From the NCBI RefSeq assembly GCF_001613345.1, contig NZ_BDCE01000019.1:186001-250000 (forward strand): DNA of 64,000 nucleotides, read 5' to 3'. The translations under genes were made by a program, and so were the position numbers. The notes beneath the pieces are model-generated. The model saw only the letters and a list, made by a program, of their open reading frames with translations, had not been told where the DNA came from and made no database searches. The stretch is from Nocardia uniformis NBRC 13702 (GTDB lineage Bacteria; Actinomycetota; Actinomycetes; Mycobacteriales; Mycobacteriaceae). Of this stretch, positions 9,251 to 17,632 are shown in pieces. The first letter of the stretch is position 1, and each line of letters opens with the position of its first letter.

Positions 9251-10395
9251 GAAGTAGCCCTTCCCATTTCGATATCCAGAGGTTCCACGGTCAGCTGTCC
9301 CGGCCCCGCCACCACCAGCTGCCGATCCCCGATGGCTCGCCAGCGTGGATCGTCGTCATACGGTTCCGAGGACAGCACCGCGACGCTGTCGGTAACCAAT
9401 ACCGACAGCGAGTGGTACCGCGTGGTGGCCCACAGGGTTTCGCCATCGCTCAGCAGCAGGTTCAGCCGCGCGGTCGGCGAGTGTTCGAGTACGGCGGTGG
9501 CCACCTGCCGCAAGGCGGTCGAAGTGTCGATCGCATCCGTTTCCAGCAACCCCCACAGGATCACCCACAGCGCGGCCGAATCGGTCAGCGATTCCGCCTC
9601 CAACAGCGACGGCGAATCGAACTTCGCCGCCAGGGCGGTGAGGGTTTCACGCCAGTTCGGGATGGCACCGTTGTGGCTGAAAGCCCACCGGCCGTGGGTG
9701 AACGGCGCACAGGCCGCGCGCTCCACCGGCATGCCCACCGTCGCGGAACGCACAGCGGCCAGCACCGCCGCGGACTCCAGCTGCGGCAGCACCTCGTCGA
9801 CAGCGGGGTCGGTCCAGATCGGAGCGGCATTGCGATATCGGCTGACCACCCGACCGCTGGGAGTGGCCCGGTCGACCGCCACGGCGTTCGCGCCCGCAGC
9901 CCTCGAGCGCGGCGGGGTATCGGCTCCCGCTGCTCCGGATCGCGCGACCGCGCCAGCACCTCCACGCGCGGGCTCCTCCGCCGCGGCCACCTCCACTGCG
10001 GCCACCTCCGCCGGGTCCGAGACCCGGCCACCGGATCGCACGGCCGATTCCTCGCCCCAGCGCGTGGCATCCTCCGCCGCGGCCGCATCCACCGGGTCCG
10101 ACGCCCGGCCGGATCGCACGGCCGCTTTCTCGCCCCGGCGCGGGGCCGCCTCCGCCGCAGCGGCATCCACCGGGTCCGGGGCGGTGCCGCCGTGCCAGCT
10201 CACGCCCGCGCCGCGATCGGCGGGCGCGCTGGTGGGCGGAGCCCACCAGGCCACGCCGAAGCCGTCCGCATTGATGGTGCCGCCGCCACGCATGTCGCGC
10301 GGGGCCCAGGATTGGGTGCGCAGGGAATAAGGGCCCCGGGTGAGGATTTCGCCGACGGGAATCGGTGGACCGAGGTAGCCGAGATGGCGGCACAT
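9247..10395 (-). CDS. egtC: EgtC, gamma-glutamyl-hercynylcysteine sulfoxide hydrolase (class II glutamine amidotransferase fold), with an unusual internal insertion
   Basis: EgtC removes glutamate from gamma-glutamyl-hercynylcysteine sulfoxide. The chosen start (ATG 10395, MCRHLGYLGPP) exposes the N-terminal nucleophile Cys2 of the Ntn amidotransferase fold; a longer frame upstream is an egtB shadow. The N-terminal region (PYSLRTQSWAPRDMRGGGTI, NADGFGVAWW) and C-terminal region (FTHGRWAFSHNGAIPNWRET, ESLTDSAALWVILW) fit the family. The 382-residue length is well above the usual 230-270 because an Ala/Glu/Arg/Gly-rich segment of about 100 residues with in-frame tandem repeats is inserted after the first module, between WHGGTAPDPVDAAAAE and RYRNAAPIWTDPAVDE. 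The reading frame is intact, so the protein is probably functional. It overlaps egtB by 1 nt and egtD by 4 nt. Confidence 0.94.
   Translation of the reverse strand: MCRHLGYLGPPIPVGEILTRGPYSLRTQSWAPRDMRGGGTINADGFGVAWWAPPTSAPADRGAGVSWHGGTAPDPVDAAAAEAAPRRGEKAAVRSGRASDPVDAAAAEDATRWGEESAVRSGGRVSDPAEVAAVEVAAAEEPARGGAGAVARSGAAGADTPPRSRAAGANAVAVDRATPSGRVVSRYRNAAPIWTDPAVDEVLPQLESAAVLAAVRSATVGMPVERAACAPFTHGRWAFSHNGAIPNWRETLTALAAKFDSPSLLEAESLTDSAALWVILWGLLETDAIDTSTALRQVATAVLEHSPTARLNLLLSDGETLWATTRYHSLSVLVTDSVAVLSSEPYDDDPRWRAIGDRQLVVAGPGQLTVEPLDIEMGRATS
9937..10188. repeat. In-frame imperfect tandem repeat inside egtC
   Basis: Three diverged units start at GGATCG-type boundaries at 9937, 10033 and 10111, with lengths of 96, 78 and about 78 bp, all multiples of 3. 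The last two are closest in sequence (both begin GGATCGCACGGCCG). On the reverse strand they encode repeated DP(V/A)(D/E)-type, Ala-rich and (A)VRSG-ending peptides of about 26 residues. Confidence 0.75.
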
Positions 10396-11735
10396 CAGCG
10401 TTCCTCCGCTCGCAGATCTCGTGCCAGGCGGAATCCGGAGAAGATTTGGCGGCGAATGGGGTGGTCCCAATTGCGGAAGGTGCCGCGCGAGGCGACCGCG
10501 TCCGCGCCGAAGGAGCCGCCGCGCAGGACCCGGTAGTCGCCGCCGAAGAAGACCTCGGAGTATTCGCGGTACGGGAAGGCACGGAAGTTCGGGTACGGGT
10601 CGAAACCCGATGCGGTCCATTCCCACACATCGCCGATGAGCTGGTGCACGCCGGTCGGGGACGCGCCCGCCGGATACGCACCGATATCGGCGGGTTCCAG
10701 GTGGCGTTGGCCGAGATTGGCGGTGAGCTCGGAGGGCTCGTCGTCCCCCCACGGGTAGCGCTGGGAGGCACCGGTTCTCGGGTCGAAGCGGGCCGCCTTC
10801 TCCCATTCCGCCTCGGTCGGTAGGCGTTTGCCCGCCCAGTTGGCGTAGGCCTCGGCCTCGAACCAGCAGACATGTACGACGGGCTGGCGGGGGCGTACCG
10901 GCGTCATGGTGCCGAAACCGCGCCGCCACCACCGGCCGCCACCATCGCGCTCCCAGAATTGCGGTGCGGTCAGATCGGCTTCGACACGGTGCGCCCAGCC
11001 CGCCCGCGACCACAGTTCGGGACGGTCGTAGCCGCCGTCGGCAATGAATTCGAGATACTGCTCATTGGTTACCGGCGCGGCGTCGATGGCGAAGCCGGGT
11101 ACGTGCACGAGGTGGGCGGGGCGCTCATTGTCGAGGGCCCACAGATCGGTATCGGTGCCCATGGTGAACTCGCCCGCCGGGATCACGACCTCCCCGCGCA
11201 CCCGCACCCGCGACGGGGGTGTGGGCGGGGCCGACAGCACCGCATCCCCGGTCCGCAGCTGATGGGTGGCCAGCATGGTCTCGTCGTGCTGCTGCTCGTG
11301 CTGGGCGATCATGCCGAATGCGAAACCATCGGCCTCCAGGTCGCCGCCGCGTAAGGTGCTGCGCTCGAGCACATCCCAGACCTTCTCCCGCACCGTTCCG
11401 ACGTAGGAGCGGGCCTCGGTCGGCGACAGCAGCGGCAGCGACGGCCGATTCGCGCGGGCGTGTTTGAACGCGTCGTACAGTTCGTCGATATCGGCGCGCA
11501 CCGGTTCGCGCCCGCCCACATCGCGCACCAGCCACAGTTCTTCCTGATTGCCGATATGCGCGAGATCCCAGACCAGCGGACTCATGATGCGCGAATGCTG
11601 GGCGACGAGCTCGGCCTCATCCAGGCAATCGGTGAGTCCGATCGTGCGCTTGCGGGCCCGCTCCAGCACCTCGGCGATATGCCCGCGCAGCCGCTCGGTC
11701 TCGGCGCGATCGGTTCCGGGTAGGTGAGTGGTCAT
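10395..11735 (-). CDS. egtB: EgtB, hercynine oxygenase / sulfoxide synthase
   Basis: EgtB is a mononuclear non-haem iron enzyme that joins gamma-glutamylcysteine to hercynine with O2, forming the C-S bond and sulfoxide of the ergothioneine pathway. The 446-residue protein has an N-terminal DinB-like domain with the iron ligands visible: H60 in WDLAHIGN and H146/H150 in QHEQQHDE. A C-terminal FGE-sulfatase (formylglycine-enzyme-like) domain runs from GEFTMGTDTDLWALDNERPA through PVVHVCWFEAEAYANWAGKR, RLPTEAEWEKAAR and VLRGGSFGADA. ATG 11735 is 58 bp downstream of the egtA stop and the stop overlaps egtC by one base, consistent with one operon. Confidence 0.97.
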   Translation of the reverse strand: MTTHLPGTDRAETERLRGHIAEVLERARKRTIGLTDCLDEAELVAQHSRIMSPLVWDLAHIGNQEELWLVRDVGGREPVRADIDELYDAFKHARANRPSLPLLSPTEARSYVGTVREKVWDVLERSTLRGGDLEADGFAFGMIAQHEQQHDETMLATHQLRTGDAVLSAPPTPPSRVRVRGEVVIPAGEFTMGTDTDLWALDNERPAHLVHVPGFAIDAAPVTNEQYLEFIADGGYDRPELWSRAGWAHRVEADLTAPQFWERDGGGRWWRRGFGTMTPVRPRQPVVHVCWFEAEAYANWAGKRLPTEAEWEKAARFDPRTGASQRYPWGDDEPSELTANLGQRHLEPADIGAYPAGASPTGVHQLIGDVWEWTASGFDPYPNFRAFPYREYSEVFFGGDYRVLRGGSFGADAVASRGTFRNWDHPIRRQIFSGFRLARDLRAEER

Positions 11736-11793
11736 GGGAGAACTCCGAATTCGTGACGAACGGTGGCGGGTGTCCAGGAGGCGTGGCGCGAGT

Positions 11794-13098
11794 TCATGCG
11801 CCGCCTCCGGATTCGAGCGCCTCGGTCGGCGACAGACATCGTTTGCAGCGCAGGGCCGCGGCCGTCAGTTCCGCGGCCGCCTCCGGTGTACTGGCGTGGG
11901 CGGCGGCCAGTTCGAGCAGATCCACGGCGGCCGACCGCAATTCCGGATCGGCGAGACCGTGCCGCGCGGCCTCGGACCAGCGGCCCGCCGTGTAAGCCGT
12001 CAGGGCCGTAGCCTCGGCCACCACATCGGGTGTGGACAGCAGCGCGTCCACCGCGTGGACCGGCACCGTCCAACCCTCCCCCGGCTGCGTATCCAGATAG
12101 CGGACCTCCAGATGTCCGGACGCCCGCACCGGCGGAAACATGGTGGTCAGGTGGTAGTCGAGATCGACCGTGGACGGCCTGCGACCGATCTCGTCATCGA
12201 GCGCCCCGCAGATCCAGTCCGCGAAGGTCGCGCCCGGCGGAGCCGCCCAATCACCGCCGTCGGAGCGCACGCACAGCAGCGGCACATCGAGAGCCCAGCG
12301 GGCATAGCCGGTAATCGGATCCGACCATTCGTGCACCGGCGGCCGGGTCCGTGGATTGTCCAGGCGCAACCAGGTCCGCATCCGCTGCGACGCCCACTCC
12401 CCCGGCGGCACACCGTACAGGCGCGGGGAGCAGGCGAACGCGCTCAGCAGCGCCGGACCGAAGGTGTACAGGGCCGTCCAGCGCGCCGTCACCTCATCGG
12501 CATCGGCCCCGGCATCCACGCTGACCTGGACGGCGGCGGTATTGCACATCATGAGCGCGCCGTAGGGTCCGATACCGGAGAAGGAGCGTTCCATGGCGCG
12601 ATAGCGCGGAAGTCGCAGCACCCGCCGGGCCTCACGATCAGGGTCGGCAGCGGCGGAAATTGTTCGGATACCGCGGAATTCGAGCAGCTCCCGCAATAGG
12701 GAGGCGTCGTAGCGCAGGCGGTCGCAGAGTTGTGACGCGGTACCGAAAGGGGCGCTGGATAGTTCGATCTGGCCGCCGGGTTCGAGAGTGACCCGGCTGC
12801 CCCCGGGTAGCGATACGGCCGGGGAATCAGGAGAAATGGACTGTGGCGCATAGGGTCCCAGCGCGTCCGCGAGCACAGTCGAATCCGGACGCGATCTCGA
12901 TGCCGAGCACTCACCACGCGCGGTGAGCCATTCGAGCTCGGCACCGATGAGCATCGGTGGACCGAGCTTGAAGCAGACACCACCGACATACGCCTCGGCG
13001 GCCGCCCGGGAGGTGAAACCCGCATCCGGCGACCGATTCGTTCGTGAGCCGGGCGCAACCGCGCCGGGCGGCGCCGTATGAGAAGCCGTAACAGCCAT
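11794..13098 (-). CDS. egtA: EgtA, glutamate-cysteine ligase of the ergothioneine pathway
   Basis: EgtA makes gamma-glutamylcysteine, the sulfur donor used by EgtB. It belongs to the GCS2 glutamate-cysteine ligase family. Visible features include GAELEWLTARGE near the N-terminus (glutamates for metal/ATP binding), the GGSRVTLEPGGQIELSSAPF motif diagnostic for this family, MMCNTAAVQVSVDAG, and HLEVRYLDTQPGEGW. I chose ATG 13098 (MAVTASHTAPP) because GGAGG lies 8-12 nt upstream; this gives 434 residues. A longer reading from 13167 adds residues without a ribosome site. First gene of egtABCD, divergent from the PLP enzyme at 13249 across a 150-bp promoter region. Confidence 0.95.
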   Translation of the reverse strand: MAVTASHTAPPGAVAPGSRTNRSPDAGFTSRAAAEAYVGGVCFKLGPPMLIGAELEWLTARGECSASRSRPDSTVLADALGPYAPQSISPDSPAVSLPGGSRVTLEPGGQIELSSAPFGTASQLCDRLRYDASLLRELLEFRGIRTISAAADPDREARRVLRLPRYRAMERSFSGIGPYGALMMCNTAAVQVSVDAGADADEVTARWTALYTFGPALLSAFACSPRLYGVPPGEWASQRMRTWLRLDNPRTRPPVHEWSDPITGYARWALDVPLLCVRSDGGDWAAPPGATFADWICGALDDEIGRRPSTVDLDYHLTTMFPPVRASGHLEVRYLDTQPGEGWTVPVHAVDALLSTPDVVAEATALTAYTAGRWSEAARHGLADPELRSAAVDLLELAAAHASTPEAAAELTAAALRCKRCLSPTEALESGGGA

Positions 13099-13248
13099 GC
13101 CGAACCTCCGCTCGCGAGTCGGGGCGTCGCACGCCGACCAAACCAGAGTAGCGACGCGCTCCGACACACAAAGTGACTAAATGCGGAACAGCTCGAGCCA
13201 TACGTTCGATTCCCGCCAACCCGATCGGTCTGCTTCGGGCCAGTCGAT

Positions 13249-14436
13249 ATGGTCGAAGTCATGCAGAATATTGCCCGGCTGCGTGCCGACACCCCCGGTT
13301 GTGAAGGCCGAGTATTCCTGGACAGCGCAGGCTCGTCGCTACCGCCCCGCATTGTCGTAGATACCGCCATCGCACATCTGAACCGGGAAGCGGAGGTCGG
13401 GGGCTATCGGGCCGCCAATGAGCGCCTCGACGATCTGCACGCGGTCAAAACGGCCATCGGTGAGCTGATCAATGCCGATGCCGCCACCATCGCGCTCAGC
13501 GATAGCGCCAGCCGTGCCTGGAGCGACTTCTTCTACTCGGTGCCGCTCGGCCCCGACGACCGCATCCTCATTTCGGGCTCCGACTACGCCAGCAATGCCA
13601 TTGCCGCACTCCAGCGCGCCCGTCACGCCGGTGCGACGGTGGAACCCATCCCCAGCGACAGCAGCGGCCAAATCGACCTCGACGCGCTCGACGCCATGGT
13701 CGACGAACGCGTGAAGCTGGTGTCGCTGGTTCATGTACCGAGCAATGGCGGCCTGGTCAATCCGGTCGCCGAGGCCGCCCGCATCGCACACCGGGTGGGC
13801 GCGCTGGTGCTGCTCGACGCCTGCCAGTCCGCCGGGCAGCTGCCCCTCGATATCGCCGAATTGGACGTGGACGCGCTCTCGACCACCGGTCGCAAATGGC
13901 TACGCGGACCGCGCGGCACCGGCTTCCTCTACGTGCGGCCGGAGCTCGCGGCGACCCTGGAACCCCAGCGCCTCGATCTGCACAGCGCCGAATGGACCGG
14001 TCCCGATACATACCGGCTGGTCGACGGTGCGGAACGCTTCGAATTCTGGGAATGCAATGTGGCCGCGCGGCTCGGTTTGGGCGCCGCCGTGCGCTACCTG
14101 CTCGAGCTCGGCCCGAACCAGGTGTACCAGGCCATTGCCGAACGCGCCGAATACCTGCGCAAGACGCTGTCGGAGATCGGCGGCGTCACCGTTCGCGACC
14201 GCGGTACCCAACACGCGGGCATTGTCTCCTTCACCGTCGACGGTCACGAACCCGTCGATATCCGCGACCGCCTGGCGAGTGCGAACATCACCGTCACGGT
14301 CAGCCACCGCGGTTCCACCCTGCTGGATATGCGGGCCCGCGACCTGAACTCGGTCGTCCGCGCTTCCCCCCACTGCTTCGTCAGCTTCGAGGAGTTGGAG
14401 CGATTCATCGGTGCTGTGGCTTTGCTCGCCTCCTGA
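13249..14436 (+). CDS. Class V aminotransferase-fold PLP enzyme, probable EgtE-like C-S lyase
   Basis: This is a 395-residue fold-type I PLP enzyme of the NifS/aminotransferase class V group. The Schiff-base lysine is in STTGRKWLRGPRGTGF; the cofactor-binding Asp is in LVLLDACQSAG; LVHVPSNGGLVNPV and FWECNVAARLG are further family motifs. An early segment, NREAEVGGYRAANE, resembles mycobacterial EgtE. In the ergothioneine pathway EgtE cleaves hercynylcysteine sulfoxide to ergothioneine, pyruvate and ammonia. The gene diverges from egtA by only 150 bp, unlike mycobacteria where egtE follows egtD, so the assignment rests on fold and position. An isopenicillin-epimerase-like or cysteine-desulfurase-like role is the alternative. 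The start (GTG/ATG 13249 versus ATG 13261) is uncertain; no clear ribosome site. Confidence 0.7.
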   Translation: MVEVMQNIARLRADTPGCEGRVFLDSAGSSLPPRIVVDTAIAHLNREAEVGGYRAANERLDDLHAVKTAIGELINADAATIALSDSASRAWSDFFYSVPLGPDDRILISGSDYASNAIAALQRARHAGATVEPIPSDSSGQIDLDALDAMVDERVKLVSLVHVPSNGGLVNPVAEAARIAHRVGALVLLDACQSAGQLPLDIAELDVDALSTTGRKWLRGPRGTGFLYVRPELAATLEPQRLDLHSAEWTGPDTYRLVDGAERFEFWECNVAARLGLGAAVRYLLELGPNQVYQAIAERAEYLRKTLSEIGGVTVRDRGTQHAGIVSFTVDGHEPVDIRDRLASANITVTVSHRGSTLLDMRARDLNSVVRASPHCFVSFEELERFIGAVALLAS

Positions 14437-14510
14437 ACTCACCGCGGAAACACCGCGACCCGTCATCCGGCGTAGGCTCCACCTCCGTCATCCCGCGTAC
14501 GCTCCCCTTC

Positions 14511-14587
14511 CGTCGTTCCGGCGTGCTTTCGGCCGGGATCCACTACTCATCAAGGTGGATTCCGGCCAAAAGCACGCCGGAACGACG
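14511..14587. repeat. Palindromic intergenic repeat, copy B, with decayed half-copies at 14461-14510
   Basis: The left arm CGTCGTTCCGGCGTGC and right arm GCACGCCGGAACGACG are mirror images around a TACTCATCAAG-type loop. Both arms carry the compensated change (CGTCG/CGACG instead of CGTCA/TGACG), which suggests selection on, or copying of, the paired structure. Two diverged half-copies, CGTCATCCGGCG and CGTCATCCCGCG, precede it. Lies between the PLP enzyme and the acyl ligase, near a proposed inversion boundary. The rest of 14437-14721 holds no gene. Confidence 0.9.
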
Positions 14588-14721
14588 AGGATTCAGCGAG
14601 GGTTGACGAGGGTTTATCGACGGGGAACCTGCTGGTGCGTCCAAAACGGTTAACAGAGCGGCAGTTCGGCGGGATAGTTAGGTGTCCTGTCCGTGGGTCC
14701 GCAGGGTTGAGGGAGTTCAAC

Positions 14722-16368
14722 GTGAGCCGATTCACCGATGAAATGTATGCCACCGCGCGAACATCCGTTCGCGGGTTGGTAACCGGGGAGCCCGATGCTC
14801 CCTTACGACGGACGTGGGGCGAGATCCATCGCATCGCGCGGCGGATGGCCGGTGGCTTGGCCGCCGCCGGTATCGGGTATAGCGACGCGGTGGGGGTGCT
14901 GGCGGGTATGCCGGTCGATATCGCGCCCGCGTGCCAAGGCATTTGGATGCGCGGTGCCTCGATCACCATGCTGCATCAACCGACGCCACGCACCGATCTC
15001 GAGATGTGGGCGCACGATACCGAGACCGTGCTGCGGATGATCGAGGCGCGCGCGGTGGTGCTGGGTGCGCCGTTCGAATTGGCCGCGCCGATCCTGCTCG
15101 AGCGCGGGATCGATGTGGTGCTCATCGACGATCTGCGCACGGGCGAGGATACCGATCCGCTGCCCACCTCCGAATCCGATATCGCGCTGCAGCAGTTGAC
15201 CTCCGGGTCCACCGGCTCACCGAAGGCGGTGCGGATCACGCACAGCAGTTTCTTCGTCAATGCCTACGCCATGTTCGATCGGGTGAAATTCCAACTCGAC
15301 GACGATGTCATGGTCAGCTGGCTGCCACTGTTCCACGATATGGGCATGGTCGGATTCCTCAGCGTGCCCATGCAATTCGGTGCGGAGGTGGTGTGCGTAA
15401 CACCCCTCGACTTCCTGCGCCGACCGATCCTGTGGGCCGAACTCATCTCCAAGTACCGGGGAACCGTCACCGCCGCACCGAATTTCGCCTATTCCCTGCT
15501 GGCCCGCAAACTTCGCAATGCCGAGGACGGCGCGCTGGACCTCAGTAGCGTGCGCTATATGTGGAACGGCGCGGAACCGGTCGACGCCGACACCATGGAA
15601 GCCCTCGCCGAGGCGGGAAAACGTTTCGGGCTCAACCCGATGGCGCTGACCCCGGTCTATGGGATGGCCGAAACCACCCTCGCCGTCTCGCTACCGGATC
15701 CGGGGCGTGGACAAATTCTCGATATCGTCGACGCCGATCTACTGGAAGCGCTGGGCAAGGCGGTGCCGGTGCGCGATCCGGAGCACCATCACGGCAATGT
15801 GCGCCGCCTGCCCACCCTGGGCTATCTGGTCGACAATCTCGAGGGTCGAGTGGTGGACGCCAATCGCGAAGCACTGCCGGTGCGCTCCGTGGGTGTCATC
15901 GAATTGCGCGGCCCGGCGGTCACTTCCGGTTACACCACCGTCGAGGGTTTCCGCTCCACACAGGATGCCGACGGCTGGCTCGATACCGGCGATATCGGCT
16001 ACTTCACCGAGGACAATCTGGTGGTGGTGTGCGGCCGCATCAAGGACGTCATCATTATGGGCGGCCGCAATATCTACCCGACCGATATCGAACGAGCCGC
16101 GCTGCGCGTCAAGGGCGTTCGTCCCGGCAATGCGGTGGCGGTCCGGTTGGACGCGGGGCAGAAGCGGGAGAGTTTCGCCGTGGTGGTGGAGAGTAATGAC
16201 CACCAGAATTCCGAGGAGGTCCGGCGTATCGAGCACGATATCGTGCACGCCGTATTCTCCGAGGTCGGCGTGCGCCCCCGGAGTGTCACCGTACTCGGGC
16301 CGGGTGCGCTGCCCAAGACCTCCTCCGGCAAGCTCCGCCGCTCCGCCACCGCCGACCATCTGTCCTGA
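14722..16368 (+). CDS. Fatty-acyl-AMP/CoA ligase (Rv1013 'pks16'-type)
   Basis: This ANL-superfamily adenylating enzyme (548 residues) activates a fatty or other carboxylic acid as acyl-AMP for transfer to CoA or a carrier protein. The phosphate-binding loop is [16 protein letters not shown], the A5 motif is [10 protein letters not shown], the A7/A8 region is [20 protein letters not shown] and [10 protein letters not shown], and the catalytic lysine is in [10 protein letters not shown] at the C-terminus. Despite the pks16 name used in mycobacteria it has no polyketide synthase domain. I chose GTG 14722 (GAGGGAG 7 nt upstream), matching the mycobacterial length of about 544; the frame extends upstream but without support. 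Substrate unknown. Meets the tautomerase gene tail to tail with 2 nt between. Confidence 0.92.
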   Translation: MSRFTDEMYATARTSVRGLVTGEPDAPLRRTWGEIHRIARRMAGGLAAAGIGYSDAVGVLAGMPVDIAPACQGIWMRGASITMLHQPTPRTDLEMWAHDTETVLRMIEARAVVLGAPFELAAPILLERGIDVVLIDDLRTGEDTDPLPTSESDIALQQLTSGSTGSPKAVRITHSSFFVNAYAMFDRVKFQLDDDVMVSWLPLFHDMGMVGFLSVPMQFGAEVVCVTPLDFLRRPILWAELISKYRGTVTAAPNFAYSLLARKLRNAEDGALDLSSVRYMWNGAEPVDADTMEALAEAGKRFGLNPMALTPVYGMAETTLAVSLPDPGRGQILDIVDADLLEALGKAVPVRDPEHHHGNVRRLPTLGYLVDNLEGRVVDANREALPVRSVGVIELRGPAVTSGYTTVEGFRSTQDADGWLDTGDIGYFTEDNLVVVCGRIKDVIIMGGRNIYPTDIERAALRVKGVRPGNAVAVRLDAGQKRESFAVVVESNDHQNSEEVRRIEHDIVHAVFSEVGVRPRSVTVLGPGALPKTSSGKLRRSATADHLS

Positions 16369-16370
16369 GC

Positions 16371-16580
16371 TCAGAGAGCAGGTAGCGACCGCCGGAACTC
16401 CTCGACCGGCAAACCGCCGATGCCCCAGTCCGCCAGTGCCACTTCGTCTATGACCACGAAGGTGCTGGCGGGACTCTTGTCGAGGACCTTGACCAGCAGG
16501 TCCGTCACCCCGGCGATCAGCGCCGCCTTCTGCTCCCGGGTGACACCCTCGTCGGTGACCTTGATATTGACGTACGGCAT
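16371..16580 (-). CDS. 4-oxalocrotonate tautomerase-like protein
   Basis: This 69-residue small tautomerase begins MPYVNIKVTDEGVTREQKAA, so removal of Met leaves the catalytic Pro1 of the 4-oxalocrotonate tautomerase superfamily. The helix (ALIAGVTDLLVKVLDKSP) and second strand (TFVVIDEVALADWGIGG) fit the family, which works as oligomers. It is the last of three tightly packed genes with an NTF2-like protein and a flavodoxin-like protein (gap of 1 nt and a 4-nt overlap), suggesting one operon probably controlled by the divergent LysR regulator at 17633. Substrate unknown; a role in handling a quinone or keto-acid is inference. Confidence 0.9.
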   Translation of the reverse strand: MPYVNIKVTDEGVTREQKAALIAGVTDLLVKVLDKSPASTFVVIDEVALADWGIGGLPVEEFRRSLPAL

Positions 16581-16581
16581 G

Positions 16582-16959
16582 TCAGTTCTCCTCGATATCG
16601 AAGTGGAATACCTTGGCGATGATCTGCCAGCGACCGTCCACGTGGACGATGGTCAGCAGATCGGTGAATCGCTTCGGTCCGATCGCGCATTCGACGCGTG
16701 CCAGGGCGGTGACCGGGCCTGCGAAATCCACCGAAACAATTCGATCGCGCCGCGCCGCGCCGCGTGCCGCGGGTGCGGGACGCGCATCGACGATTGGGAA
16801 GTACTCGTCCATGGTCAGCCGGGTCAGTGACCCTTCGGTCGCGGTGGCGTAGATGGCCTGCGGATGGAAGATCTTGCCCAGGAGCGAGGTGTCGCTGTGG
16901 TACAGCCCGTCGAAGTAGAGCTGGAGCGCCGCACGCACCTGTGCGTCGCCGCCGCTCAT
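16582..16959 (-). CDS. NTF2-like (lumazine-binding/SnoaL type) protein
   Basis: This 125-residue alpha+beta-cone protein contains ALQLYFDGLYHSDTSLLGKI, FHPQAIYATATEG and TDLLTIVHVDGRWQIIAKVF, the layout of the putative lumazine-binding NTF2-like family. Such proteins are small-molecule binding or isomerase folds, and no reaction can be assigned. I chose ATG 16959 because it overlaps the flavodoxin stop by 4 nt (ATGA); a longer frame from 17178 is an antisense or out-of-frame shadow of the upstream gene. Middle gene of the flavodoxin/NTF2/tautomerase operon. Confidence 0.88.
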   Translation of the reverse strand: MSGGDAQVRAALQLYFDGLYHSDTSLLGKIFHPQAIYATATEGSLTRLTMDEYFPIVDARPAPAARGAARRDRIVSVDFAGPVTALARVECAIGPKRFTDLLTIVHVDGRWQIIAKVFHFDIEEN

Positions 16960-17540
16960 GACGCGACCTCGATCGGGGCGCGGGCGTCCATCCAGCGTGC
17001 GGCGGCGGTGGCCACCCGGCGACCGAGGTATTCGGCAGTGGCCAGATCGCCCGACCCCGGGGCGATTTCGGGTGTGGCGTCGGCTGGTGAATGCGCCATC
17101 GCACCGAGGAAGCTGCCGAGCCGATTGAGATCGCCCACGGATTCGAAACTGCCGGGCAGGAGTCCGAGACCCACCCACACCATGCCGTGCTGCATGGCGA
17201 ACAGTGACAGTGCTTGCAAAGTCGCCAGCTTGTCACCGTTCACGCCCCCCGAATTGGTGAATCCCGCGGCGATCTTGTCCTTCCACAACTGCTGTGCCCA
17301 GCGGCCGGACGTCGCGTCGAGGAATGCCTTGAATGGAGCCGACGGACCGGCCATATAGGTGGGCGTCCCGAAGACAATGGCGTCGGCGGCGTCGATGGCC
17401 TCCCAGGCGTGCTCGTAGTCGTCGACGGAAACAAGCAGGACCTCGGCAGTCGGTGCCGATGCCGCACCCCTTCGCACCGCCTCGGCCTGGACGCCGGTGT
17501 GGCCGAATCGGCTGTGGAAGACGATGGCGATCGTGGTCAT
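16956..17540 (-). CDS. Flavodoxin-fold NAD(P)H:quinone oxidoreductase-like protein
   Basis: This 194-residue protein starts MTTIAIVFHSRFGHTGVQAE, an FMN phosphate-binding loop of the WrbA/flavodoxin type. ADAIVFGTPTYMAGPSAPFK and KIAAGFTNSGGVNGDKLATL supply the FMN isoalloxazine contacts. WrbA-like enzymes reduce quinones by two electrons; the substrate here is unproven. The ribosome site AAAGGAAC precedes ATG 17540. First gene of a three-gene operon, 92 bp from the divergent LysR gene, a classic LysR-target arrangement. Confidence 0.92.
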   Translation of the reverse strand: MTTIAIVFHSRFGHTGVQAEAVRRGAASAPTAEVLLVSVDDYEHAWEAIDAADAIVFGTPTYMAGPSAPFKAFLDATSGRWAQQLWKDKIAAGFTNSGGVNGDKLATLQALSLFAMQHGMVWVGLGLLPGSFESVGDLNRLGSFLGAMAHSPADATPEIAPGSGDLATAEYLGRRVATAAARWMDARAPIEVAS

Positions 17541-17632
17541 GGACAGTTCCTTTCAGCTGGTGACACCTACGCTAGGAACCGTGAACACATAACACCACGA
17601 CTTAGTTTGAATAGGAGGTATAAGCTGAAGTT

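Noticed and set aside
8531..10330. 599-codon forward open frame
   Set aside because: Antisense to egtD and egtC, including the egtC repeat; no ribosome site and low-complexity Ala/Ser/Arg translation.
10396..11013. N-terminal extension of EgtC by about 200 residues
   Set aside because: It reads through egtB out of frame; MCRHLGYLGPP at 10395 is the true Ntn N-terminus.
14722..16368. Polyketide synthase implied by the pks16 name
   Set aside because: Only an adenylating ligase fold is present; no KS, AT or ACP motif.
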